DNA from: Blastobasis lacticolella | Taxonomy: Eukaryota; Arthropoda; Insecta; Lepidoptera; Blastobasidae | Assembly: GCA_905147135.1 (NCBI GenBank) | Contig: LR990040.1 | Coordinates: forward strand, 25,185,857-25,249,856 | Direction of reading: 5' to 3' | Length of the DNA stretch: 64,000 nt | Shown here: one piece after another, positions 32,881-43,505 of the stretch | How the letters are laid out: every line of letters begins with the position of its first letter | How positions within the stretch are numbered: the first letter of the stretch is position 1 | Notes under the pieces: model-generated | Told to the model about the DNA's origin: nothing | The model's database searches: none | What the model saw: the letters and a program-made list of their open reading frames with translations, nothing else | Made by a program: the position numbers and the translations under genes

Positions 32881-34143
32881 CTGATGATCAAGAATCATTT
32901 AGAGGTCAATGACATCTACCTACCCGCCACCGTCGATCGAGAATCGGCAACACCTTAATATATTATGAACACTCGATGAACGATGAGAATAATACTTTAA
33001 ACAGTGGGGCATTAAGTACCTACTAGTAAAGTAGGGGGTGTAATCGACCACTCGTTCGTAAACTCGTTTGTTCTAAAACGGACATAATATGAATTTGTCT
33101 GCGGTTTTAGACATCGACACACCTCCGAATGCAATTACTGAGAGGTATTACTTGCTACTGAGGCGTCAACAGACCTGCCCCAGGTCGCCGTCGCCGCTAG
33201 AGTAGCGAAAGAGCCTTCGTCGGTGCCGCCCGATGCGCCCGCGCACAGTTGGGTCTAACTCAGCTGGTGCGGGCCCTCGAAGCCAATATCCACATCGAAC
33301 CCGAGCACGGGAACAAAATACGTAACAATATGAGTCTATTGTGACTCCCTTACAAGGAAAAGATCCTTAAGAGTTATTTAGTGCCGGAAAACATAAAGTT
33401 ACCCCAGGCTCAAAAATAAAATTTCGTAATAAAGTTTAGGCTCGATAACCGAGAGCGCCCGCGGCCGCGACAGGAAAGCAGCGACGGCGCGGCGGCGACT
33501 CGGCGCCTTCGTTGCGGTCATCCGCGCCGCAACACGTACTCCAACGAGGAGAACCATATTCATCGCCGTCAAATATATGAGTGACGCCCGCCTCATACTC
33601 TTGCGATCTTTATTTTATGGACTCGAAATCGAGAATAAAACTGATAATAATAACGCCTAACGATAAGGCGTTCTTGAATGTCGTCCGTAACACTCACCGA
33701 AACGAAACGCTATTCGGAAGTACTGTGTGCGAATTGGCTCCATCGACATACCCCTTGCTCGCCCACGCAAACCCGGGAAAATGGGCGGCTCCCCCCGCGC
33801 CGGCCATCTCCGGGCATCCGCAGCGAGCGTCGGCCAAGCAGCCTCCCCGCGCCGCGGAAGCCGCCGGCCGCCGCAGCCGCGCCTACATAGTCACCTAAGT
33901 GACTCAGGTGCGCCACGTTGGTCGCGGACAATTATTTTATAATTAATTGTTGGCATTGATTCGGGACGGACGGTCCCATTCTATAAGTCCGTGGCACAAT
34001 ATCTATGTTGCCCCTGGTATAGACAAGTATTCTGTCTCCTGACCAATACCAAACTTTTTGCTCCTGACAAAAAGAAGGAGTCCCCTAGTAAATTACAATG
34101 TTAGTAGATTTGGGTGCGATTTTAGAGTGTTCAGCCGAACACC

Positions 34144-35010
34144 TTGCATTGGGCAGGCGGCAGCCCCACATACCTAATCAATTTTTATCTAAAATATTCC
34201 CGGCATCTAAACCGAATGGGAAAAAAGATTCACCATAAATCTAAAATCACAAATAAATTTATACCGACCACGTATATCGGACCACAGAACCATTTCAAAA
34301 TAAATTCCAAGAAACACATTTTTAAATATGATAAATTTAAAATTGTGAACCATAAAAGCTTTAATTCGACGGCAGAATTTACAAATTTTCAGCCTTACCG
34401 TATTAGTATCTCGGTTGCCCCGCGAGGGTTTACTAAAGTGACGACTAAGGTCTCAAGGCTCAAAATCCGTGCTATACTTAGACGATATCATTTGCATTGG
34501 CAATGACTTCGAGGAATGTCTAAGCAATGTTAACGAGGCCCAGATTACTTCAATGTCTCGGATTCATAGTCAACTTTAACAAAAGCAACTTGCGACCTAA
34601 AAATATGTGTAAAATTCTAGTGTTTATATGTTTTAATTTTGAGAATTTCACTTAATTTTTTTTTTTAACTTGAGAAAAGCGACATTATAGCACAATCAGT
34701 GTATATATTTTCGTCTCTTCCCCGTTGCACAATATAAGTTCGCTCAACTTGTATGTGATATTAAGGTTGACGAGGACTCAAGAGAGTAAAGGACATAGAG
34801 TGGAAACTCTCTGACTCGGCTTACCGATAGATAGTCCACACAGTTAGACAGACTATGATTGAGGTATCGGTAGATTACCGATTTCATGTCTCGCGTCAAT
34901 ACCGACTGTGAGCGCTATTTATCCTGCAAACAGGACTCGGAGGCTATCGCAGCAGATGCGATTAATCTCATGCATTCTCACTTGCCGCACTTCTCTCGAT
35001 TTGCAATTTT
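34144..35010 (+). pseudogene. DIRS-like reverse transcriptase and RNase H remnants
   Basis: In changing frames the sequence shows a FLSKIFPASKPNGKKRF-type RT start, VAPRGFTKVTTKV at about 34418, a degraded LDDI catalytic box with GNDFEECLSNVNEAQ (about 34480-34540), and NTDCERYLSCKQDSEA (about 34895-34950), the conserved end of the RNase H region in this group. No frame is open throughout. Confidence 0.6.
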
Positions 35011-35489
35011 GATTCCAGAATAAAACTGATCCATATGAAGATTCTAACGAATTTGTGATAACATTTTAAGTAATTGTTTTAATACGAATGCTTCGTATGA
35101 CACTTTGAACAATCATCGTTCAGCTCCGTATCCCATTTTGGTCCCAGTTAGGATGTTCGAATTAAACGATCACTAAAAGGAGCTATCAAATTCAATCCAA
35201 GCTTGCCTAGGTATACTGCCACTTGGAATCCACGAGAGTGTATTGGATAACATTTCAAATTCGGTCCCGTCCGAATAAATAAAACAATAAAAAGTTAACC
35301 AGAACATTAGGAATATTACTGGCCTTGTGTACCACACACACACAGGGTGCAAACGCTATCACTTTTAAGGATGATAATATTAATACCACCTCAAATAGCA
35401 TTAAAATCATAATTAGTTCCAACATATGGCATATGGCTCTTTCGTACCTAATTTATGCATAACCCCTTCCATCACACTCGAGGAGTATC

Positions 35490-35775
35490 TGATTAGAATC
35501 GAGCAACTCAGTACTGGCACATACTAAGAATCTCTTTCTGTCGTGCAAACCACCATAAACAAGTCACGGCCCAAACCATTAGCCAATGGATTGGCAGGGT
35601 GTTGACAGATAGCAGTGTATCATGGGTCCATGTGCTGTGGCTCGGTGTGCCCGGGGTCCGGTGTCCGGCGCTGGGGCAGCGGCGTCTCCGCGGCGGGGCC
35701 CGCAATGCGGTGGCCGCAAGGACCAGCACATCGCGTTTTCGCCAGATATTATATCAGGCCGATCGCTGATGTTTG
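35490..35775 (+). pseudogene. Tyrosine recombinase remnant
   Basis: Reads SFCRANHHKQVTAQTISQWI followed by GRVLTDSSV, the pattern before the HxxR box of DIRS-type tyrosine recombinases. The following HxxR region is a GC-rich decayed stretch, and a FRQILYQADR-type end follows at about 35740. No intact catalytic tetrad remains. Confidence 0.5.
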
Positions 35776-35922
35776 CTTTCTTTATAATGAATTAACCACA
35801 GTGTCCATTATGTAATATGTTTAATTTACGGTTGATACCGTATAATTAATACATTGTTTAAAATGTATGAATAATTAATATTTTGTTTAAAATTTGCAAA
35901 ACTTCCGTCTCCAAACATCTAC

Positions 35923-36296
35923 GTTGTGAATTATCTTATATCTGAAGAATGAAGCGACGAAATATAATATATGATCAAACGAACTTCGCGAAGTTCGATC
36001 GATATTATATGAGTCGCTTCATTCGAAGATATAACACCCGCCCGCCCATATTCCCAGGCGTGGGGAAGTTTCGCATAGTATCTCTAAAAAGAATGACGTA
36101 AAGATGGCGGCTGGCTGTATCGATACGTAGGATCGAAAAAAATGATCGATTGAAAACAAATCGATTTTACTTTAAATAAACGTGCGAAGCTACCTTGTAG
36201 GCTAAAGGGACTACGTTGTGAATTATCTTATATCTTCGAATGAAGCGACTCATATAATATCGATCGAACTTCGCGAAGTTCGTTTGATCATATATA
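35923..36296. mobile_element. MITE-like element with 67-bp inverted ends, nested in a repeat
   Basis: 35967-36034 is an inverted copy of 36228-36296. Each end contains the perfect palindrome CGAACTTCGCGAAGTTCG. The interior (36035-36227) carries a copy of the repeat at 31768-31965, and a further piece of that repeat lies outside at 35921-35965. The target duplication is unclear because the flanks are AT-only. Confidence 0.65.
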
Positions 36297-36750
36297 ATTA
36301 TTATATTCTTCCAAATGTCAAAAATTCAAAAATGCACTGAATTTTTTTTTTTATGTAATGCCTACGTATATGAAGAATATACGTTGATATGTTAATTTAT
36401 AATTATTTTTAACTTCGTTAATATGACGTGTACAATAACTACCTAATAAGTATGTATTATAAAATTTTCCTGACTTTGTAATTTATGTATGGTCACAATT
36501 AAATATATGTTTGTCTATAAAATATTATGATAGATTTAATATAACATTAAGTATTATTATTAGCAATAAGATAATATCCTTGTAAGAAGGTATAAAGTAT
36601 AGATGACGGGTGGACCAATATTAAATTGTCCCCAATATCATGTATGATTTATTATTGGACATAATTATTTATATTTTATTAGATTTACATTTATCTGTAT
36701 GACTATGTATGACGTCAATAAGTGTATATGTATTATACCCACTGCTATAT
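36297..36750. other. AT-rich sequence
   Basis: No ORF or repeat recognised. Confidence 0.4.
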
Positions 36751-37213
36751 GCTGCTGAAGATGGCCTGATGGATGGATGATAAAAGTTTATAAGAAACGC
36801 GTTAAAAAAGGAAGAACTTTTAGCGGCTACTTTGTAAATTTATGTTTTGTAATACTTAAACTTGTAAGACCCTGTCATAAAAAAGAAAAAAGAAAGTTAC
36901 ATGAAAAAACAGGAACAATAATCAAAAGAAAAGATATATAAAATACAAATATTTTCTTATAGGAAAAAATATATCCTACAATGTTACGAAATTTAAATAA
37001 ATATTTTATTATTTGATGGGAAAAAGAAATATCCCACAATGTAAAGACAGACAGTGGTCAATATAATCACAGAATAGAAACAGAATGATATTGTGAAATT
37101 GCTACTTATACTGTAGTGTATGAATTTCTTCTTGCTGTTCTGAATTGTTATATCATAAATACGAAGAGCTAACATTTTTATTGACGCGCATAACTACTAC
37201 GTTAACTATTATG
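36751..37213. repeat. 463-bp dispersed repeat, copy B
   Basis: Second copy of 16873-17337, same orientation, about 97-98% identical by eye. Unlike copy A it is not preceded by the coiled-coil remnant, so the repeat unit moves independently or was duplicated alone. Confidence 0.9.
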
Positions 37214-38093
37214 TATTATTTTTTTTCTAAATTATTACTGGTCCTTTAAACGATAATGAGAAATCAGTATTAATTTGAGAGAGTATCAGTAGGTAGGTAT
37301 AAACTCGGTAACATTTAAATTGTAAATTGAGTCTAATGAGAACAACCTGTTGTGATAATAACGCCTGTTCTGCATAACACATTATCAGTCTGATGTTTCA
37401 CATCTGTCAAATAAAACGAGACCGTCATTGAATCAAAAACGCATTAATAACATATTTACATAATAAAATAACTTAACATATAATCAAGTTAATACCCAAG
37501 TGCAAATACTGTACTTGTTCACAGAACTCCTCTTCTGGAACTGAGGCTCCTCAATACAATCATCATCACAATAAAAAATTCGTCATTAACCGTTCATCGT
37601 TGTACTTGAGTCATCGCACGTTTTATGTTATGTTCACTTGATTTACAATATTCTTCTAAGGCACAAGGGTTATGACGGTATGCCATTGGGCCTTTTTCCG
37701 TCGTCTTACGCCAGTCCATTTGGCACCAGGATGGCAGCAGCGGTAAAAGCTCGGCCCTCCAGCAATACGACAACCCGTGATGCCCAAGTTGAGACACTGC
37801 ATGGCCACAACTGCAATCATGATGGGTCAGGAAAGGATCGCCAAGGCGAAGGGCCATGGCAACTAAATGTAGAGCTATCCAACAGGGTGAATGATAGATG
37901 ATGAAAGTGACTGAAGCCATGGGCCTGACTCCTAATATATTTAAGGAATACTAAAGTATTAATAATTTATCATTCCTTAAAGATATTATACATATATTGA
38001 ATAAAATGTAAAATTGTATATGTAAAACGCTTAGGAGTCCCACGGTCGCCGGCGTGAACCACTGCTACCCGATTTCGAATCTTTCATAAACTT
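37214..38093. other. Sequence with one unassigned ORF
   Basis: Mostly non-coding. A minus-strand 108-codon ORF (37594-37920) overlaps a plus-strand 87-codon ORF. Neither shows a known motif. The base composition rises to moderate GC at 37680-37870. Confidence 0.35.
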
Positions 38094-38372
38094 TTGCCGC
38101 ACGGCCATCTTCAAGGCTCTTCTGTTAGGTCGTGTCGGCAAGCAGCCCGGGAATGCGTTTGGGCCAAACCGGCCGCTCCTTCTCGCTTCCCGAAGCTTGC
38201 ACCTCGGAGAACAGATCCGCGTGGTGATCGGCGGCTTGCAACTCCATCGACCTGCTCGCCTGACACGCCATATTAGAAATATTCACTTCACTGCGATCGA
38301 GCTCCTTTTTAGCAGCCGATTTGGCTTTGCGTTCAAACTGTAGGATTCCCAACACCTTGGTTATGCGCTTAT
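38094..38372 (-). pseudogene. Coiled-coil gene remnant, relative of 16.3 kb
   Basis: Minus-strand frame with VLGILQFERKAKSAAKKELD, NISNMACQASRSMELQ and FSEVQASGSEKERPVWP, then a stop. It aligns along its length with 16318-16560 on the plus strand, which lacks an internal piece of about 40 bp. It keeps an open frame of 84 codons and ends at the shared LLADTT/TEELLKMA region. The parent gene is not recognised. Confidence 0.5.
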
Positions 38373-38616
38373 TACACATACCTATATTCAGTAGAAAACT
38401 AGTTTTAGTTGTGTTCGATAACTACAATGCTTGACATTTATATGAAAACTAAACATGATTCTTATATTTATTTTAAATTGGATATCTCTTGAAAGCAGTA
38501 GTATGATATTTATACTTAATTTCATTAATAAACATACAAAATCGTGTACCTACTGTTACAAGACACACACAGTTACATTATCAGGCAAAAATGAGTTTCT
38601 GAACGTCTATTTGAAC

Positions 38617-39035
38617 ATAAAGCACGCTCCACATGTTCGCCGAAACTTCCGGCGAAACTTTTGCCGGGACTTTGGTCGGCCTCTACATTCTCGCCTATTA
38701 GGGAAGTGGTGGGTGTCAAAACGCGTCGACATTATATCGATTCATCGGTGTAACATTGCTAATCTGCTGTAAACAGGGTCACAGAGGTGATAGCACCTGC
38801 TCTACTGTAATTACTTGATCTACTAATATCCTGGATCATGGTCAGGGGCACCCCGAACCTGTTACGGGAAAAAGCGCTAGGAATATAAATATAAAATCGA
38901 TCGAATCGAGACGACAACCAACAATCTCTACTTAGTCTATGAAAGAGGCGAGACATGCCAAACATGCACGGGACTACACGAATACTCACTCTACATTCTC
39001 GTGTTCCCGCGAAACTGTCCACATGTGGAGCGCGC
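38617..39035. repeat. Possible non-autonomous DNA element
   Basis: The left end AAAGCACGCTCCACATGT and the reverse complement of the right end AAAGCGCGCTCCACATGT match at 17 of 18 bases, about 420 bp apart. Weaker inverted similarity continues inward (CTACATTCTCG near both ends). No clear target duplication. Confidence 0.5.
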
Positions 39036-39099
39036 TTTAGACAGAGCCGGTCAGCGCCCGACAATCGTAAGCATAACTGGACCATGCCCGACATATTAT

Positions 39100-39290
39100 A
39101 TAGAAAGCTATATTATACTTAAGAAAAACCACCTAAAACTTCAGCAAGAGTAAGTCAGTCCACCAAGGCAGCACCCGTTCACGAGCATGACGCAGGGTCC
39201 AGCCATCGTCCAATTTAAAAATATTTGAGGGAAGAGAACGACCCGACCCCTACGCCACCACCAGGCAGACTTTTAAGTGAGCATGCACTT
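39100..39290 (+). repeat. Dispersed repeat shared with 10052-10265
   Basis: Second copy in the same orientation. The shared frame has one stop here but keeps KAAPVHEHDAG and PTPTPPPGRLLSE, so substitutions are partly silent. Confidence 0.7.
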
Positions 39291-39429
39291 GCAATACCGC
39301 ACATATAAAAATATTTGTTATTCAATAACTATTCCACATCAAATCATCCTCACCCAATTTACAAAATTGTAAATTTATAAATAACTTCCTATTTCGAAGA
39401 ACTATAGTAGAGCGAGTTTTGTTTTTATA

Positions 39430-39504
39430 TTAGACATAGACATAGACGTAACTTTATTTGGTCCAATAACACATTCAAATACTTAAAACTAACATAATAA
39501 ATAC
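39430..39504 (-). mobile_element. LINE 3' tail interrupted by a Gypsy element
   Basis: The minus strand ends in AATAAAGTTACG followed by (TCTATG)n-type repeats, a usual LINE 3' tail. Its upstream part was displaced when the LTR element at 39505 inserted, because ATAC is duplicated on both sides. Confidence 0.5.
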
Positions 39505-39763
39505 TTTTAGAAGAGGAGATTGCAATTATTATTAAAAAAAAGAAGAACTACTGACAAATAAACAATTTTAGGTTTATTATTTAAATTGAAAACGAAACAA
39601 ACATGTTAGATAATTAATTACTACGCAAAACAGAAATTAGCACGGAGAATGAAAGTTAAACGAGCGCGCGCCGCAGGCAAAATAGACCGATTCATTGGTC
39701 CCGCTGGTCCTTATATAGGGTCGTTCACTGGTGGCGCCCTCTGCACGGAGAACGCAGCTAACA
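39505..39763 (-). repeat. 3' LTR of the Gypsy element
   Basis: 259 bp, starting TGTTAGCTGCG and ending CTTCTAAAA on the minus strand, with a TATATAAGG box about 45 bases in. It differs from the 5' LTR at about five positions. Confidence 0.85.
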
Positions 39764-39989
39764 CGGCCTCTCCTGACGGAGCAGCGTCCTCGCTGCTCAC
39801 TGGGTCTGGTTCTAGGGATTTTTGCAGCTCTGTGCAACTTTCTGCGGGCTCCGGCCTTTCTAAAGGTCTGTGACCGCTGGCTCCAGGTTGTGGCTCTCGA
39901 TGTGGTTGTGCAGGTTCCACGATCTCTGGGTCTTCAGGACCTGAGGGTAAGAGATTATACGTGAGCCAGTAAATAAAAGTTATGGACAT
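39764..39989 (-). pseudogene. C-terminal tail of Gypsy pol
   Basis: Minus-strand frame rich in Pro and Glu (PEDPEIVEPAQPHREPQP) that runs into the 3' LTR, as the tail of pol does in such elements. Confidence 0.5.
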
Positions 39990-40109
39990 TACCCTCGGTA
40001 TGGGTCAGATATTTCCATGCGCTATGCTATGTGTCATCCGGTAGGTACTTATTTGTGTACTAGGAGAATAATGAATTCACGAATCTAGCCTTAAACGAGA
40101 TCACGAGTC

Positions 40110-40470
40110 GCCCACAGCCACAGCGGGCCTTACCGAGGGTCTTCCAACGCCGCGGCGGGTCTTACATGGGCCACCCAATGCCACAGCGGGCCTTACGAGG
40201 GTCTTCCAACGCCGCGGCGGGACTTACATGGGCCACCCAATGCCACAGCGGGCCTTTCGAGGGTCTTCCAACGCCGCGGCGGGACTTACATGGGCCACCC
40301 AATGCCACAGCGGGCCTTACGAGGGTCTTCCAACGCCGCGGCGGGTCTTACATGGGCCACCCAATGCCACAGCGGGCCTTACGAGGGTCTTCCAATGCCT
40401 CTGCGGGGTCTTACATGGGCCACCTAATGCCGCAGCGGGCCTTATATAGGTCACACAAACCCATAACGCC
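40110..40470. repeat. 62-bp minisatellite built of 31-bp halves
   Basis: About five tandem copies of a 62-bp unit. Each has two related halves, CAACGCCGCGGCGGGACTTA and CAATGCCACAGCGGGCCTTA. A further partial unit is at 40526-40555, next to the RT remnant. It lies where the rest of RT, RNase H and integrase should be. Confidence 0.85.
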
Positions 40471-40520
40471 AGGATGAACTGCCACTCGCTGCAACTGAAC
40501 ATAAATAAAGACAATAAGGA

Positions 40521-41340
40521 TTACCCAAAGCCACGGCGGGTCTTACATGGAACTCTCTTGCATGACTGCTCTTCGCCCCAATTAAGCTTAACATCCTTTC
40601 GAGTCAAAAACGCCATGGGGGCCGCCTTTGTAGCGTACCCTGGGATATACCTCCTGAAGTAGCCGGCCAGGCCGAGAAACTCACTCGTTTTACCGTTTTT
40701 GACATATGTATGGGAGACATGGCTAGTGCATTTATCTTTAGTGCGCTCGACCAGACCTGACCCTTGCTTATCGTTCTCCCAAGATATTCTGCCCCATTTG
40801 TGAGAAAAAAGCACTTGCGCAGGTTAATTGAAATCCCGGCTTCAGTTAAGGTCTTCAGAATAAACTCGAGAAAACTCGTGTTGCTAAGCAATAACACGTC
40901 ATCAATGTAAACGAAGACTTGGCCTGCATCAATGAATGGCCTCAGCGTGTCGGAAATGATGCTTTATTATTACTTATTTAAAACGTCTGTATAAAAGAGA
41001 ACAGGGGTACTGAGGTAACTACGGATTGGTACTACATAGAAGTCAACTTCTAGTGTTACGTCACTAAATTCTACCGGTAATGTAACGAAGGACTCCGAAC
41101 GCATTTCTAATGCGTCTTAAGCCGCGTAAAATCTGTACACTCGAGTCCACGCGACACGAGAAATATTTGACAAGTTCATTCGAAATTAGCGCAATGCTGG
41201 AGCCACTTTTAATCAACACATCCGTAGGAACGCCACATAACACCGCGGTAACTATGTCGCGATTAGTAGACTCATTCTTCGTTCCCGACAGAAATTTACG
41301 TTCGCTTTATTACGTGACTCAGAACGGTCTTTGGTAAAAC
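40521..41340 (-). pseudogene. Gypsy pol: protease and RT remnants
   Basis: The protease remnant at about 41110-41340 reads VLIKSGSSIALIS, where the catalytic Asp of D(S/T)G is a lysine. The RT part has QVFVYIDDVLLLSN (about 40890-40930), then ILKTLTEAGISINLRKC and FLGLAGYFRRYIPGYA (40521-40897) in two frames. Most of the RT fingers and palm between protease and YIDD are deleted. Confidence 0.75.
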
Positions 41341-41399
41341 ACTGATGTTCGAGGTGACCTTCCTTCTTACAAAAAGTACACAATTTTATTTATTGAATC

Positions 41400-42328
41400 G
41401 GGGGTAGTTGTGGTAGCAATATTTTTGTTACGGTCGGTTTTAGAATCTACCCCTAGTTTTGGTCTTTTCGTACAGCAATTACTTCTATGACCAGATAGGC
41501 CGCAATTATAACACCGATTCCGTTAATCCGCCAGCCAGATCTAGGTTTTTCGAAAATTGACTCGACGAGGAAGACAAATTGATAAGAACTCCACAATTGT
41601 ATCGGGTGGTAATTTGGCGTTAGTCGCAGCTGCCCGAATTTGGGGATATTTTATACCACGCACAATGATGGCATACAGTAGTTCATCACTTAGCCCTAAC
41701 GAGACGTAGCCGTAACAATGATTTACGTGCGTAGTTGGCATATGTGGAGTACTTATCGGATTCAGTACACATTACATCAAATAGAATATTTGCGACATCA
41801 ATGCGAGGCGGACATAATTTTAATTCCTTTTTAAAATTTGACCAAGTACAATCGGTACTAGACCATTCGCGCAACCAGGAGTGTGCGTCACCCCTCACTG
41901 ATAAGCATACACGGGCTAAGCACTACTTTTTACCCACCGGTTCTGCGAACGGGCACGGTCCACTTCATCACGCCAGGTAACAACGTCGTGAATATTGGGA
42001 TCAAAATCAGACAAATAATATTGGTTAGACCTCACCGGATTCATGGATTTCAAGGCGTCAATGAGGCGCTCCATCATGTCGCTGCCGGCTGTCGCCGTGG
42101 ACCCGTCACGGCGTCGGGCGGCAGCGGCGCGACCACGCCGCTCGCGTCGCCGACGGCAGCTATCGCAGGTTGTGCGCCGATGCTGGCCGGAGAGGCGGAA
42201 CTACGTTGCTCCAACGTTGCCAGCCGGTTGAGGATGGCGTCCATGGTCGCCGCTAAAGAACCTTGATTGGGATAAGTCCTGGGCGTTAGCGCGCGCTCTC
42301 GCGGTGGTGCACGTTTTCTACTTGACAT
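41400..42328 (-). pseudogene. Gypsy gag remnant
   Basis: Begins MSSRKRAPPRERALTPRTYP (42328), Ala/Pro-rich. After frame breaks come capsid-like stretches GDAHSWLREW, TWSNFKKELKL, YANYARKSLLRLRLV (41686-41898) and GLSDELLYAIIVRGIKYPQ (41541-41741). A knuckle-like Cys/His cluster follows at about 41470-41520. At least three frame changes. Confidence 0.75.
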
Positions 42329-42384
42329 ATCGCGTGATCAGAAATGACACTCGGCGGCTGATGGCTTTCGAATCCCACTTCTGA

Positions 42385-42642
42385 TTTTAGAAGATGAGAT
42401 TGCAATTATTATTAAAAAAAAGAAGAACTACCGACAAATAAACAATTTTAGGTTTATTATTTAAATTGAAAACGAAACAAACATGTGGATAATTAATTAC
42501 TACGCGAAACAGAAATTAGCACGGAGAATGAAAGTTAAACGAGCGCGCGCCGCAGGCAAAATAGACCGATTCATTGGTCCCGCTGGTCCTTATATAGGGT
42601 CGTTCACTGGTGGCGCCCTCTGCACGGAGAACGCAGCTAACA
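42385..42642 (-). repeat. 5' LTR of the Gypsy element and adjacent PBS
   Basis: 258 bp. It is followed on the minus strand by TCAGAAGTGGGATTCG, the same kind of post-LTR sequence seen after the LTR at 49108, so both elements probably use the same priming site type. Confidence 0.85.
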
Positions 42643-42740
42643 ATACATATTAAGAAAGCAGGGCGATGCGTCCTCGGACCAAATTGGACCAGCCTCAGCT
42701 TAATGCTATGAATGGCAGCAGCCAAACACAGCGCTGGTTT

Positions 42741-42900
42741 TAAATAAATAAATAAATAAAAGTCGTTTATTACATCTATCTCACACATGGCACAGTACAT
42801 TAGGTCATAATACAGCTTACAAGAAACTTCATTACCTGTGCCATAAGGAGATGTGCAACGGGGCCACACTCAGCATAAGCCACGGCTGACGCCATTTCAG
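42741..42900 (-). mobile_element. LINE 3' tail
   Basis: The minus strand ends in AATAAACGACTTTTATTTATTT with an (AAAT)n tail. Upstream it keeps a C-terminal coding trace (CGPVAHLL, with a stop soon after). Confidence 0.45.
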
Positions 42901-42946
42901 ACTGACCCATAATAGAGCTCGATGCGTGCACTACGCTAACATTGGG

Positions 42947-43020
42947 TTGGGTTGGGTTCGGTTCGGTTCGGTTCGGTTCAGTTCGGTTCAGTTCGGTTCG
43001 GTTCGGTTAGGTTAGGTTGG
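42947..43020. repeat. GGTTC pentanucleotide array with GGTTA units
   Basis: About 14 pentamers GGTTC/GGTTG/AGTTC ending in GGTTAGGTTAGG. It is related in register to the insect telomere pentamer TTAGG but mostly not that sequence. Confidence 0.8.
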
Positions 43021-43505
43021 GGTGCTGGGTCGGGTAACCTCCTCGTGTGCCCGGTTTGTTATTGGTCCCTTTGGGTTACGACCCGGGGGAAAAGTAGCAT
43101 GACCGGGACGGTCATGAGGGCCGAACCCGCAGTCCCGAGTCCGGGTATTTACCCATTTTTTAAGAAAATGTAAGTAAAAGGCATAACAAAGAAAAATATA
43201 TTTGATATCAGTGAAACTAGCCTTAATGGAAAGCTAATGAATAAGATTTCAGGCATGTGGCCGCTGCGTGTTTATTTTAACAAAGTCAAAACCATTCAAC
43301 CAAAAGTGGGCTAAAGCCCTAAACGCTAAAGCGCTAAACAAAATTTTGTATGGAGGAAAAAATTAACATCAAGGAATAATGTCACGTTAGACATCCAGAT
43401 TGTACAATCAATGGAGTTATTCATTAGATTATTTTCTTTGGGGATATATCTACACTGATAAACTAGGAACAATAGAACACAACCCTGTACAGAACTGAAC
43501 AGCCT
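43021..43505. other. GC-rich patch, then AT-rich spacer
   Basis: 43021-43160 holds several short palindromes (GACCCGGG, GACCGGGACGGTC) and may be a 5' UTR fragment of a LINE. The rest shows nothing recognisable. Confidence 0.3.

Larger units (their letters stand above)
33085..35830 (+). mobile_element. Decayed DIRS-like retroelement
   Basis: Plus-strand remnants in order: a gag-like start (MNLSAVLDIDTPPNA at 33090) with GC-rich decayed sequence after it, an RT (about 34150-34680), an RNase H-like end (about 34860-35010) and a tyrosine-recombinase remnant (about 35490-35775). This domain order, with a recombinase instead of an integrase, is that of DIRS elements. There are numerous stops and frameshifts. 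Termini were not identified. Confidence 0.6.
39505..42642 (-). mobile_element. Ty3/Gypsy-type element, intact LTRs, gutted interior
   Basis: LTRs at 42385-42642 (5') and 39505-39763 (3') are about 98% identical and flanked by ATAC (42643-42646 and 39501-39504). The interior of about 2.6 kb keeps a gag, part of the protease, the RT active-site region and the C-terminal tail of pol. RNase H and integrase are missing, and a 62-bp minisatellite occupies their place. Typical elements of this type are about 5 kb. Confidence 0.85.

Noticed and set aside
32487..32898. ORFs of 103-134 codons with repeated motifs
   Set aside because: Translations of the 45/90-bp satellite. Frames exist on both strands because the period is a multiple of three.
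32870..32915. Hammerhead ribozyme suggested by CTGATGA
   Set aside because: The matching GAAA and the flanking helices could not be placed.
16988..37190. The two identical 60-codon minus-strand ORFs as a conserved small gene
   Set aside because: They lie inside a recently duplicated 465-bp repeat. Identity reflects the duplication, and the protein is low-complexity.
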